Assembly (NCBI RefSeq): GCF_947253395.1 | Contig: NZ_CAMXYY010000027.1 | Location: 1-17,478 of the forward strand | Direction of reading: 5' to 3' | From: an uncultured Olegusella sp. | GTDB lineage: Bacteria; Actinomycetota; Coriobacteriia; Coriobacteriales; Atopobiaceae | Length of the DNA stretch: 17,478 nucleotides | In this document: piece by piece, positions 8,579 through 15,345 of the stretch | Layout: every line of letters starts with the position of its first letter | How positions within the stretch are numbered: the stretch's first letter is position 1 | Made by a program: the position numbers and the translations under genes | The notes under the pieces: model-generated | What the model was told of the DNA's origin: nothing | What the model saw: the letters and a program-made list of their open reading frames with translations, nothing else | Databases searched by the model: none

Positions 8579-11314
8579 GTGGCTTGCTACGATACCAAGG
8601 CTGAGGTTCTTGAGAGACTTGAAAAAATGACGCGCGAACTCAGGGTATCCAACCTTGCTTGTTTTACGACGGCAAAGATTGCCTTCGAGTGTCATGTAAG
8701 TCGTAGTCTTGCGAGCCAGTATCTCAACGAATTCGTGCGACAAGGCCTTGCCATTAAGATTAACGCGCGCCCAGTCATTTATCTGCATCGCCATGCAGCG
8801 GAGCGTTATTTTCAAATGAAGCTCGATAATGACGAATACTCCTCCCAGCAGGAGTTGCTTGCCTGTGTAAGCCTAGAAGAGCTCAAGGACTTTGACAAGG
8901 CCATAGGCTTTGAGTTGAGTTATGGCACGTGCATAGACCATCTTAAAAGCGCGATTAGATATCCACCACACGGCATCCCGGTGCTTCTGGTAGGCGAGCA
9001 TGGCACAGGTAAAAGGTTAATGAGTGAACTCGCCTTCGAATACGGAAAAAACGTTGGGGTGCTGCCTAAATGCGCGCGCTATGTCTCGGTTGATTGCAGG
9101 AGCTTTGAGGCAACGGACGCAAACGTCGAAGCGGCAATCTATGGAGAGGATGGCAAGGGTGGGGTTGCTGCCGAGGCGGCCGGCGGCATGGTATATCTGA
9201 GTGGTTTTGATCATCTTTCTCGGACGACGAGAGAGACGGTACTCCAGCGAATTGGTGCGAGCAGCAACGATGAAGACAGTGACGCAAGTCCAGCGCGCTT
9301 TATTCTAAGCACCGCGCGTTCCGAAGATAGCAACATGGTCAAAGAGACCGCACGCTTTGTCCCTATCGTGATACAACTTCCGCGCCTTGTTGATCGCAGT
9401 ATAGAGGAGCGCACTTCCCTCGTCCTGCACTACCTCAGAGTTGAGGGACGAAGAGTAGGTGCTGACGTCTCAGTAAGCCGTGGCGCATTACGCGCGCTTG
9501 TCGAAACTGATTTTCGAGACAATATCGATGGCCTCAAATCATGCATTACCAACTGCTGTGCAGGTGCCTACCTTAACCGTAACAACGAAATGCTCACCAT
9601 TCAGACATACAACCTGCCCTCAAACATTTTGAAATCCACCGAGTCTGAGCCTGATGATAATCAGCTCATCAGTGGCTCAAAAGCCGTCAATGACCCTTCA
9701 ATGCGCGTCATCGGCCTGTTCCAAAAGATCATCAATCCGATTGACGCTCTCGAGACGGGTAAGGTGAGCTTTGTCGAGTTCTTTTCCAACGCTTCGACGG
9801 CCGTGCAGTCCTATAACGACTACATGAACTTTGAAAGTAGGAGCTCAAATCCGCGCATCGGCTCTTACGAGCGACTCTTGAGCCCAGTAATAGAGCAGAC
9901 CAACCGTACCTATGGCATTGAGCTCACCCGGAAGCTCTCGCGCTCCATTGCCCAGTCGCTTTTCACCCAACTTTGGGGTGGCGTAAATCTTACAAAGTGG
10001 CGCCAGAAGAACGGCGATGCGATTGCTCGGACCTTGAGGGTCCTGACGAAGAACCTTCCAGAAACTGCAACCGTTGCCGACCAGATCGTTGCCAAAACCA
10101 AGATTGCCCTTGGTATGGATCTCGACGCACTTGCTCGTATGATTCTGCTCATCGAGGTCGGTTACTCACTACGTGCCACGGGCGGGCCGCAGGACTACCT
10201 TGGCGTCATCGTGTGTCATGGGTACTCGACGGCGACAAGCATTGCTGATGCGTGTAACCGCATCTTGCATGCCCATGTGTTCGAAGCTATCGACATGGCT
10301 TACGATCAAGACCTAACCGACGTCGTTGGCCAGCTCTCCTGCCTACTCGAACGACATGCGAACTGCAAAGCGATTGCAGTCCTCGTTGACATGGGGTCAC
10401 TGGAGAGCGTGAATGATGCCATTAGCGGCCTAACCACCTGCGATATCAATATCGTCAACAACGTCTCCACAGCCCTTGCGCTTGAGGTCGGTAGTGCCCT
10501 GCTTTCGGGTGAAAATTTGGAAGAAATACTGACACGCTCAGCTGAATACTGCGCCCCTCGCTATAGCGTCGTTAAGGGTGCAAAAGTTGCCGAAGCAGTA
10601 CTCTTTTGCTCTGAACTGGGTATTGAGGCAGCTGGCAAGATTCGTCAGATTGTGCAGAACAGTCTTCCCGGTAAAACAGCTACGCAATTGATAACTTGCG
10701 ATTATGCAGATTTAGCACAAAGGGGGGAAGCGTCGTCGGTATTTGATGATTATCGCGTGCGCGCTATTGTGAGCACCATGAACCCAGGCATCTCCTCCGT
10801 GCCCTTTGTGGGGCTTGAAGATATTCTTTACCAAGGCAGTTCTGACGCCCTCGATCGGGCACTTTTCCCGCTGGTCGATCCTGGGAGCGTGGCCGAGTTT
10901 CACTCCAATCTTCTACGTAACCTCACACTTCGAAACGTGATTGAATCCCTTACCATCCTCAATCCTGAGATGCTCTACATCGAAGCAGATCGGGCGGTTA
11001 AACGTTTGTCAGAGCTTTCAGGCAAACCCATTGACGCTCGTCGCCGCATTGGTGTCTATGTCCATCTTTGCGGTTTGATCGAGCGCCTGATGACAAAGAA
11101 CTTCGTTGATACGGCACCTGATGTCGAGCACTTCGAGGTAGAACATGCCAACTTTGTTGACTGGTTCCGTGAGGCGTTCTCTGACATGACCTGTCGCTAT
11201 CACGTTGAGATACCCATTTCGGAAATTTCCTATGTACACCATATGCTTCATACGCAAGTTGCCTCTACAAGCAACCGTACGACTATCGCAGGCATGGTTC
11301 TTGAGGATGAGTAG
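8579..11314 (+). CDS. LevR-like PRD/EIIA-containing transcriptional regulator with degenerate AAA+ domain
   Basis: A 911-residue regulator of the LevR/ManR type, expected to sense the phosphorylation state of the adjacent PTS. Domains in order: an N-terminal winged HTH (~10-70); an AAA+ sigma54-activator-like domain (~118-330) with Walker A GEHGTGK (139-145); PRD1 (~425-530); an EIIA-Man-like domain (~540-655) with a candidate phospho-histidine in VIVCHGYST (His547); an EIIB-like segment (~668-755) with the STMNPGISSVPF motif; and PRD2 (~778-895) with RIGVYVHLCGLIERL (His829). The GAFTGA loop that contacts sigma54 is missing, and Walker B reads VYLSGFDHL instead of the usual LFLDEI. The GTG start is supported by AAGGGGG five bases upstream. 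The neighbouring EIIB, EIIC, EIID and EIIA genes are the obvious targets. Confidence 0.9.
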   Translation: MACYDTKAEVLERLEKMTRELRVSNLACFTTAKIAFECHVSRSLASQYLNEFVRQGLAIKINARPVIYLHRHAAERYFQMKLDNDEYSSQQELLACVSLEELKDFDKAIGFELSYGTCIDHLKSAIRYPPHGIPVLLVGEHGTGKRLMSELAFEYGKNVGVLPKCARYVSVDCRSFEATDANVEAAIYGEDGKGGVAAEAAGGMVYLSGFDHLSRTTRETVLQRIGASSNDEDSDASPARFILSTARSEDSNMVKETARFVPIVIQLPRLVDRSIEERTSLVLHYLRVEGRRVGADVSVSRGALRALVETDFRDNIDGLKSCITNCCAGAYLNRNNEMLTIQTYNLPSNILKSTESEPDDNQLISGSKAVNDPSMRVIGLFQKIINPIDALETGKVSFVEFFSNASTAVQSYNDYMNFESRSSNPRIGSYERLLSPVIEQTNRTYGIELTRKLSRSIAQSLFTQLWGGVNLTKWRQKNGDAIARTLRVLTKNLPETATVADQIVAKTKIALGMDLDALARMILLIEVGYSLRATGGPQDYLGVIVCHGYSTATSIADACNRILHAHVFEAIDMAYDQDLTDVVGQLSCLLERHANCKAIAVLVDMGSLESVNDAISGLTTCDINIVNNVSTALALEVGSALLSGENLEEILTRSAEYCAPRYSVVKGAKVAEAVLFCSELGIEAAGKIRQIVQNSLPGKTATQLITCDYADLAQRGEASSVFDDYRVRAIVSTMNPGISSVPFVGLEDILYQGSSDALDRALFPLVDPGSVAEFHSNLLRNLTLRNVIESLTILNPEMLYIEADRAVKRLSELSGKPIDARRRIGVYVHLCGLIERLMTKNFVDTAPDVEHFEVEHANFVDWFREAFSDMTCRYHVEIPISEISYVHHMLHTQVASTSNRTTIAGMVLEDE

Positions 11315-11325
11315 CCTAGTAAGTC

Positions 11326-11341
11326 TGGCAACCAGCTTGCT
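11326..11341 (+). promoter_or_regulatory. Candidate -24/-12 (sigma54-type) promoter
   Basis: The sequence TGGCA-N6-TTGCT has the diagnostic GG-N10-GC spacing of sigma54 promoters and matches consensus except at the two bases after TGGCA. It starts 12 bp after the LevR-like stop and would give a leader of roughly 220 bases before EIIB. A partial inverted repeat (GTTGC-N8-GCAAC, 11258-11275) about 50 bp upstream could be an activator site. Whether the organism has sigma54 cannot be told from this window. Confidence 0.4.
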
Positions 11342-11398
11342 TCGACACTGGCTATACCACAATAATGGGTAAGTGTTGAAAGCCGAACATCCCTGTTC

Positions 11399-11437
11399 AC
11401 AGGCGCCCTGCAGTTGTTGCAACTGCAGGGCGCCTGT
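11399..11437. other. Perfect 18-bp inverted repeat with 3-base loop in the PTS leader
   Basis: The arms 11399-11416 and 11420-11437 are exact reverse complements around the loop TTG. The stem is very G+C-rich and contains GGCGCC and CTGCAG. Neither strand has a T-run after it, so it does not look like an ordinary intrinsic terminator. It lies between the candidate promoter at 11326 and the EIIB gene. Confidence 0.85.
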
Positions 11438-11481
11438 CGAAATGTGCGCCTGCCACCGTTTTATCAGCCTACGAACCTTAC

Positions 11482-11534
11482 TGTAGCTCTAGCAGAATAC
11501 GGGGAAGCGAGATACCCCGAAGGCTGTGGCTACA
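11482..11534 (+). other. Possible nested stem-loop in the EIIB leader
   Basis: TGTAGC (11482-11487) can pair with GCTACA (11529-11534), enclosing a second stem CGGGG (11500-11504) with CCCCG (11515-11519). It ends 16 bp before the purine-rich ribosome site GAGAAAGGAGAGG (11551-11563). The arms are short and could be chance. Confidence 0.3.
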
Positions 11535-11571
11535 CTTACGTCGCAGAACGGAGAAAGGAGAGGCTAGATAT

Positions 11572-12060
11572 ATGAGTATTGTTGCAGGGCGCATTGACTA
11601 TCGTCTGTTGCACGGCATTGTCCAGGGTTTTTGGTGCCCCACCTATGCCACACAGCGCACGATGATTATTGATGACGCTACAGCCAACGATGAAGTGCGA
11701 AAGGGGGCCATGAAGCTGTCTAAACCCTCTGGTCAGGCGCTCTCGATCATTACCGAAGAGACGGCACTTGCCAACTTTAAGGCAGGCAAGTACGACAATC
11801 ACACGGTATTCACCATCGCTCGCAGCCCACAGATTTTTCTTGACCTCATCGAGGCGGGACAGCGGATTCCCTTGCTTACACTGGGTCTGACGGAGTTTCC
11901 GCCCGAGGGTACACCAGGAGTGCAGGCAGGTCGCCGCGCATTCATCCTTGAGAAGGATATTCCCATCTACAAAAAAATTGCTGCCACAGGTACACAGATT
12001 GATGTGCGGTATATGACCACCGATAAGCCCGTGCCTATTTCCGCGTACATTGCGCTGTAA
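11572..12060 (+). CDS. Mannose-class PTS EIIB component
   Basis: A 162-residue cytoplasmic EIIB of the mannose/fructose/sorbose PTS family, which passes phosphate from EIIA to the incoming sugar. The phospho-site motif is RIDYRLLHGIVQGFW, with His14 as the phosphorylated residue (families usually read RIDDRLIHGQV). The full length fits the family. AAGGAGAGG lies shortly upstream of the ATG. It is the first structural gene of the cluster, 15 bp before EIIC. Sugar specificity cannot be inferred from sequence. Confidence 0.95.
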   Translation: MSIVAGRIDYRLLHGIVQGFWCPTYATQRTMIIDDATANDEVRKGAMKLSKPSGQALSIITEETALANFKAGKYDNHTVFTIARSPQIFLDLIEAGQRIPLLTLGLTEFPPEGTPGVQAGRRAFILEKDIPIYKKIAATGTQIDVRYMTTDKPVPISAYIAL

Positions 12061-12075
12061 AGAGAGGTGACAAAC

Positions 12076-12861
12076 ATGGAAGTCAATGCGCTCCAATTTG
12101 TCTTGCTTGTCCTGCTCGCGGGGTTCCGAGCAGTTGATATGTATGCTACGCAGGCGATCCCCTTTATGCACGCTTTGGTCTGCTGGCTTGTCGGCATTAT
12201 TCTTGGCGACCCCAACACAGGACTTGTCGTTGGAGGCACCATCCAGCTCATGTCCATGGGTGCTGCAGGACTAGGCGGGTCATCTGCCCCTGACTATGGC
12301 ATGGCCGGCATCGTTGCAACGGTAACCGCCTGTATTACTGGCAGTGGTGATATGTCCGTTGGTCTTGCCATCGGCGTCGTCGTCGCCATGCTCTATGTTC
12401 AGCTTGACGTTATTTTCAAGATCTACAATTCCTGGGTTTTCAAGGTGATTCGTGGCTATGCGGTTAAGCGTGACTACAAAAAGATGCTCGCGTCCTGCTT
12501 CTTATCCCACCTATGGCTGTTCCTTCAGGGCGCCCTCCCCATGATTATCGTCCTTGCGTTTGGCAAGCAGGCAGTCGAAGCCATCAACGCTTTTATGCCC
12601 GCCTGGTTTACTGGCGGACTCTCTGTTGCTGCCGGCATCTTACCTGTTACCGGCTTTGCCATCCTGCTGACCTTCATGCCGGTCAAGAAGTTCTACGCCT
12701 TCTTGATTGCTGGCTATGTGCTTGCGGCCTACTTTGGTCAGCCCGTTCTGCCCATCTCCCTTCTTGGCACTGTGGTCGCCATTGAGTATTTCCGTCTTAA
12801 GTCTGAGGCCCCAATAGCTATCGCTGCTGGTGAGAATGGAGGCGAGCTCGAAGATGAGTAA
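12076..12861 (+). CDS. Mannose-class PTS EIIC component
   Basis: A 261-residue membrane permease subunit with several hydrophobic segments. Together with EIID it forms the sugar channel of mannose-class PTS transporters. Family features include the region IILGDPNTGLVVGGTIQLM, which lines the transport path in this family. The start at 12076 (MEVNALQF) is chosen over a GTG three codons upstream because GAGAGG then sits at a normal distance. The C-terminus is an acidic, probably cytoplasmic tail (ENGGELEDE). The stop codon lies inside the EIID start region, so the two genes are translationally coupled. Confidence 0.95.
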   Translation: MEVNALQFVLLVLLAGFRAVDMYATQAIPFMHALVCWLVGIILGDPNTGLVVGGTIQLMSMGAAGLGGSSAPDYGMAGIVATVTACITGSGDMSVGLAIGVVVAMLYVQLDVIFKIYNSWVFKVIRGYAVKRDYKKMLASCFLSHLWLFLQGALPMIIVLAFGKQAVEAINAFMPAWFTGGLSVAAGILPVTGFAILLTFMPVKKFYAFLIAGYVLAAYFGQPVLPISLLGTVVAIEYFRLKSEAPIAIAAGENGGELEDE

Positions 12862-13735
12862 TTTCTTTAAGCCCAAGGATTTCAAGGATTTCCACGAGGC
12901 CCCCGAACCTCAGCCGCTGACAGATGGTACCTATGAACCGGTTCTGAGCGACGAGGACCTTAAAATCTGCTCTCGCCGCATGTGTCTTATGGATACCGTT
13001 TCATATTCCTATGCCACGCAGAACGCTCCTTGCGCAATGTTTGCCTCGTACTACGCGCTGCGCAAGATATACGGAAACGATGAGGACGCCTTCAACACGG
13101 CAATTCTCAACCAGCTTGACTGTGTGTTCAACGCTACGCCACCCGTCTCGGGTCTGCTGCTTGGTGCAGGCCTCGCGATAGAAGACAAGGGCCACCTTAA
13201 TGGGCTGTCTGCTGAAAACGATCTGAAGATAGGTCTCATGGGACCCATCTCCGGCATCGGCGACGTATTAATCTGGATTCTGCCCATGACCATTTTAGGA
13301 TCCATCGCCGGCTATATGGCCCAGCAGGGCAGCCCTGTCGGCATCCTGCTCTGGCTGGCCTTTTGGATTGTCCTTTATTTCTGGCGCTGCCAAAACTACG
13401 TCCAGGGCTACAAGGCTGGTGCCTCTGTTGTCACCAAGATGGGCGACAAACTTAACATTCTCACCGACGCCGCCTCTATTCTTGGTCTGACCGTGGTCGG
13501 TTCGCTTATTTTTTCTGCTGTCAAGATTTCCACGCCGCTAGTCTTTCAATATGGTGAGATTACGCTGGGAATCCAGGAAGGCGTGTTGGACCAGATTTTT
13601 CCCAACCTTCTTGCCGTGCTCCTCGCCCTGTTGGTGTACAAACTAATTAAGAAGGGTATCAAGCTCAATTGGATTATCCTTGGCATTCTTGTTGTCAGCT
13701 GTGCCTGCGCTGGATTGGGGATTCTTGCCGCTTAG
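12854..13735 (+). CDS. Mannose-class PTS EIID component
   Basis: A 293-residue EIID, the partner of EIIC in the membrane complex. It has a long cytoplasmic N-terminal part with the typical SYSYATQNAPCAMFASYYALRK-type region, then the GLMGPISGIGDVLIW motif, and closes with hydrophobic helices near the C-terminus. The start at 12854 (MSNFFKPKD) overlaps the end of EIIC by 8 bp, with GGAGG 11 bases upstream; an upstream in-frame ATG at 12830 would extend it by eight residues. Length and motifs are complete, so the permease looks functional. Confidence 0.95.
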   Translation: MSNFFKPKDFKDFHEAPEPQPLTDGTYEPVLSDEDLKICSRRMCLMDTVSYSYATQNAPCAMFASYYALRKIYGNDEDAFNTAILNQLDCVFNATPPVSGLLLGAGLAIEDKGHLNGLSAENDLKIGLMGPISGIGDVLIWILPMTILGSIAGYMAQQGSPVGILLWLAFWIVLYFWRCQNYVQGYKAGASVVTKMGDKLNILTDAASILGLTVVGSLIFSAVKISTPLVFQYGEITLGIQEGVLDQIFPNLLAVLLALLVYKLIKKGIKLNWIILGILVVSCACAGLGILAA

Positions 13736-13763
13736 TTGCTTGCGATTGGGCTCCGTTTCTTTC

Positions 13764-13802
13764 CTTGTCGAGCGGTTCCGTTCCTTGGAGTCGCTCGACA
13801 AG
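13764..13802. other. Long hairpin between EIID and EIIA without a U-tract
   Basis: Arms CTTGTCGAGCG (13764-13774) and CGCTCGACAAG (13792-13802) pair perfectly. The pairing can continue inward through six more pairs, some G-U, to a 5-base loop. No T-run follows on either strand. It sits in the 213-bp gap separating EIIA from the other PTS genes, and might protect the upstream mRNA end or reduce read-through into EIIA. Nothing else notable is seen in this gap apart from the AAGGAGAT ribosome site before EIIA. Confidence 0.75.
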
Positions 13803-13948
13803 AGGGGCAGATACCCTCCTGTGGAGCCGAACGCTGAGAATCGTCTGATTGCAGCTGTCGTATTCGCAGTAAGCAAAACGGGTACGGCAACTGTCATGAG
13901 ATAATTCGGTAAAAGGACGTGCCCAACGTCAATTCAAGGAGATAGTCA

Positions 13949-14350
13949 ATGAGACATGTGGTTCTCGCCTCACATCATAGGTTTGCCCAGGGTCTGACAG
14001 ACACGCTCACATTTTTAGGGGCAAAATGCGACTTTCACGTCATCTGTGCCTATGTGGACGACCAGCTACTTGAACCTCAGGTCGAGGCTGTGTTCAACGA
14101 GTTTGATCCCAAAGATGAGGTGCTGGTGCTTACAGACATTTTGGGGGGAAGTGTCAACCAAAACTTCATGCCTCATATAGGCCCAAATGTATTTGTGGTT
14201 GCTGGTGTGAACGTGCCACTTGCCATGGAGCTCTGCCTAACTCCGGAACCGCTTACCACAGAAAACATTGAGGGGGCAATTACCACGGCGACGCAGTCCA
14301 TCAGGCTCATCAACACCCTGACTGTCGAGGACGACGAAGACGACGAGTAA
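13949..14350 (+). CDS. Mannose-class PTS EIIA component
   Basis: A 133-residue cytoplasmic EIIA that takes phosphate from HPr and gives it to EIIB. The motif VVLASHHRFAQGL places the phosphorylated histidine at His9, and VLVLTDILGGSVNQN matches the conserved family core. AAGGAGAT lies six bases before the ATG. It is encoded separately and last among the PTS genes rather than fused to EIIB. The C-terminus is strikingly acidic (EDDEDDE). It completes the permease and is a likely phosphate partner for the LevR-like regulator. Confidence 0.94.
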   Translation: MRHVVLASHHRFAQGLTDTLTFLGAKCDFHVICAYVDDQLLEPQVEAVFNEFDPKDEVLVLTDILGGSVNQNFMPHIGPNVFVVAGVNVPLAMELCLTPEPLTTENIEGAITTATQSIRLINTLTVEDDEDDE

Positions 14351-14360
14351 CTTTCATCCA

Positions 14361-14388
14361 GGGGCTTCCTCAGTGTGCCGGCAGCCCC
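14361..14388 (+). other. Short hairpin between EIIA and NIF3-family gene
   Basis: GGGGCT (14361-14366) pairs with AGCCCC (14383-14388) across a 16-base loop. There is no T-run after it. It lies in the 62-bp gap between the two genes. It could be a processing or spacing element, or chance. Confidence 0.35.
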
Positions 14389-14412
14389 AACGCCTGCGAA
14401 GAGGAGATGGCT

Positions 14413-15279
14413 ATGCTCATCAGCGAGGCAATTCAGCGCATTAAAGACTACTGTACGGGAATTGACGCCTTTACTGGCAAGCCTATCGACGAAACAACCA
14501 CACGAGATAAAGTGCTCTATGGCAATGCAAACCAAAAACTTGCTGGTATCGTGACCTGCATTTGGCCCACAGTCAATGTCATACGACGCGCGCGCGAACT
14601 TGGTGCCAACCTCATCATCAGCCACGAAGCCCTTTTTTGGAATCATGGAGATCATCAAGACGTAGTGAGCAGCACCCAGGCCTTCAAGGCAAAAAAGAAG
14701 CTGTTGGATGCTTGGGGTGGTGCCGTGTGGCGCTGCCATGACTACATCCATTCGCGCGTTCCCATCGACGATGGTGCTCTCGCTGATGGCATCTTCTTTG
14801 GTTTAGCCTGGAAGCTTGGGTGGCTTGACTATCGCACGGGTGATGATAAAGGCTTTTGTTTAAGCTATGAGATTCCTGCCATCGATGCGACCGATCTTGC
14901 CCACGAGCTGGTCATGAAGCTTGGCCTCAACGGAACGCGCATAACGGGCGACCCACATGCATGTGTCAAAAGTGTGCGCGTACCCATGCATGTGATGGGT
15001 GAGGCAAGAAGTGACACGCATGAAATCAATGAGACTGACGCTAGCGACAACGATTGCCTGATAACCATGGAGTTTGTTGATTTTACTACCTGTGAGTACA
15101 TCCGTGATGCCGGCATGCTCGGGCAGAACAAGTGCGCAATCACCATCGGACATTTCAACCTTGAGGAGCCTGGTATGGAGTACATGATCAAATGGCTACC
15201 TCAGGCACTGGGCACAGATAGGGTGCCACTCTCCTTTGTCCGCATGCAAGACACCTATCGTTACGTCGTTGCCAGATAA
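14413..15279 (+). CDS. NIF3-family dinuclear metal-centre protein
   Basis: A 288-residue member of the NIF3 (DUF34) family: metal-binding, often hexameric proteins of poorly defined function, some annotated as GTP cyclohydrolase 1 type 2. The N-terminal metal region reads NLIISHEALFW (His71, Glu72), where most members have HH. A second region has WRCHDYIHSRVP, and the C-terminal site has TIGHFNLEEPGME (His247, Glu251/252). The start at 14413 is preferred over the ATG at 14407 because GAGGAG abuts the latter with no spacing. A strong terminator follows at 15299. The position right after a complete PTS suggests a role with the imported compound, but this is inference. Confidence 0.85.
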   Translation: MLISEAIQRIKDYCTGIDAFTGKPIDETTTRDKVLYGNANQKLAGIVTCIWPTVNVIRRARELGANLIISHEALFWNHGDHQDVVSSTQAFKAKKKLLDAWGGAVWRCHDYIHSRVPIDDGALADGIFFGLAWKLGWLDYRTGDDKGFCLSYEIPAIDATDLAHELVMKLGLNGTRITGDPHACVKSVRVPMHVMGEARSDTHEINETDASDNDCLITMEFVDFTTCEYIRDAGMLGQNKCAITIGHFNLEEPGMEYMIKWLPQALGTDRVPLSFVRMQDTYRYVVAR

Positions 15280-15298
15280 TGCTTTGCGATAATCGAAC

Positions 15299-15332
15299 AA
15301 AGTCCAGACGGAGGATCTGTCTGGGCTTTTTT
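15299..15332 (+). terminator. Intrinsic terminator after the NIF3-family gene
   Basis: AGTCCAGAC (15301-15309) pairs with GTCTGGGCT (15319-15327), one pair being U-G, with a 9-base loop and a run of six T at 15327-15332. It ends 13 bases before the next start codon, with the ribosome site GGGGG (15335-15339) directly behind it. It should end the PTS transcript or attenuate read-through into the next gene. Confidence 0.8.
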
Positions 15333-15345
15333 ACGGGGGTATATC

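Noticed and set aside
11442..11486. 14-codon leader peptide candidate in the PTS leader
   Set aside because: No ribosome site, and no codon run that would suggest translational attenuation.
11536..12171. 211-codon open frame on the minus strand
   Set aside because: It is antisense to the EIIB gene and the start of EIIC, which have clear family motifs and ribosome sites.
14173..14751. 192-codon open frame on the minus strand
   Set aside because: It is antisense to EIIA and the NIF3-family gene; its serine run is the complement of the acidic EIIA tail.
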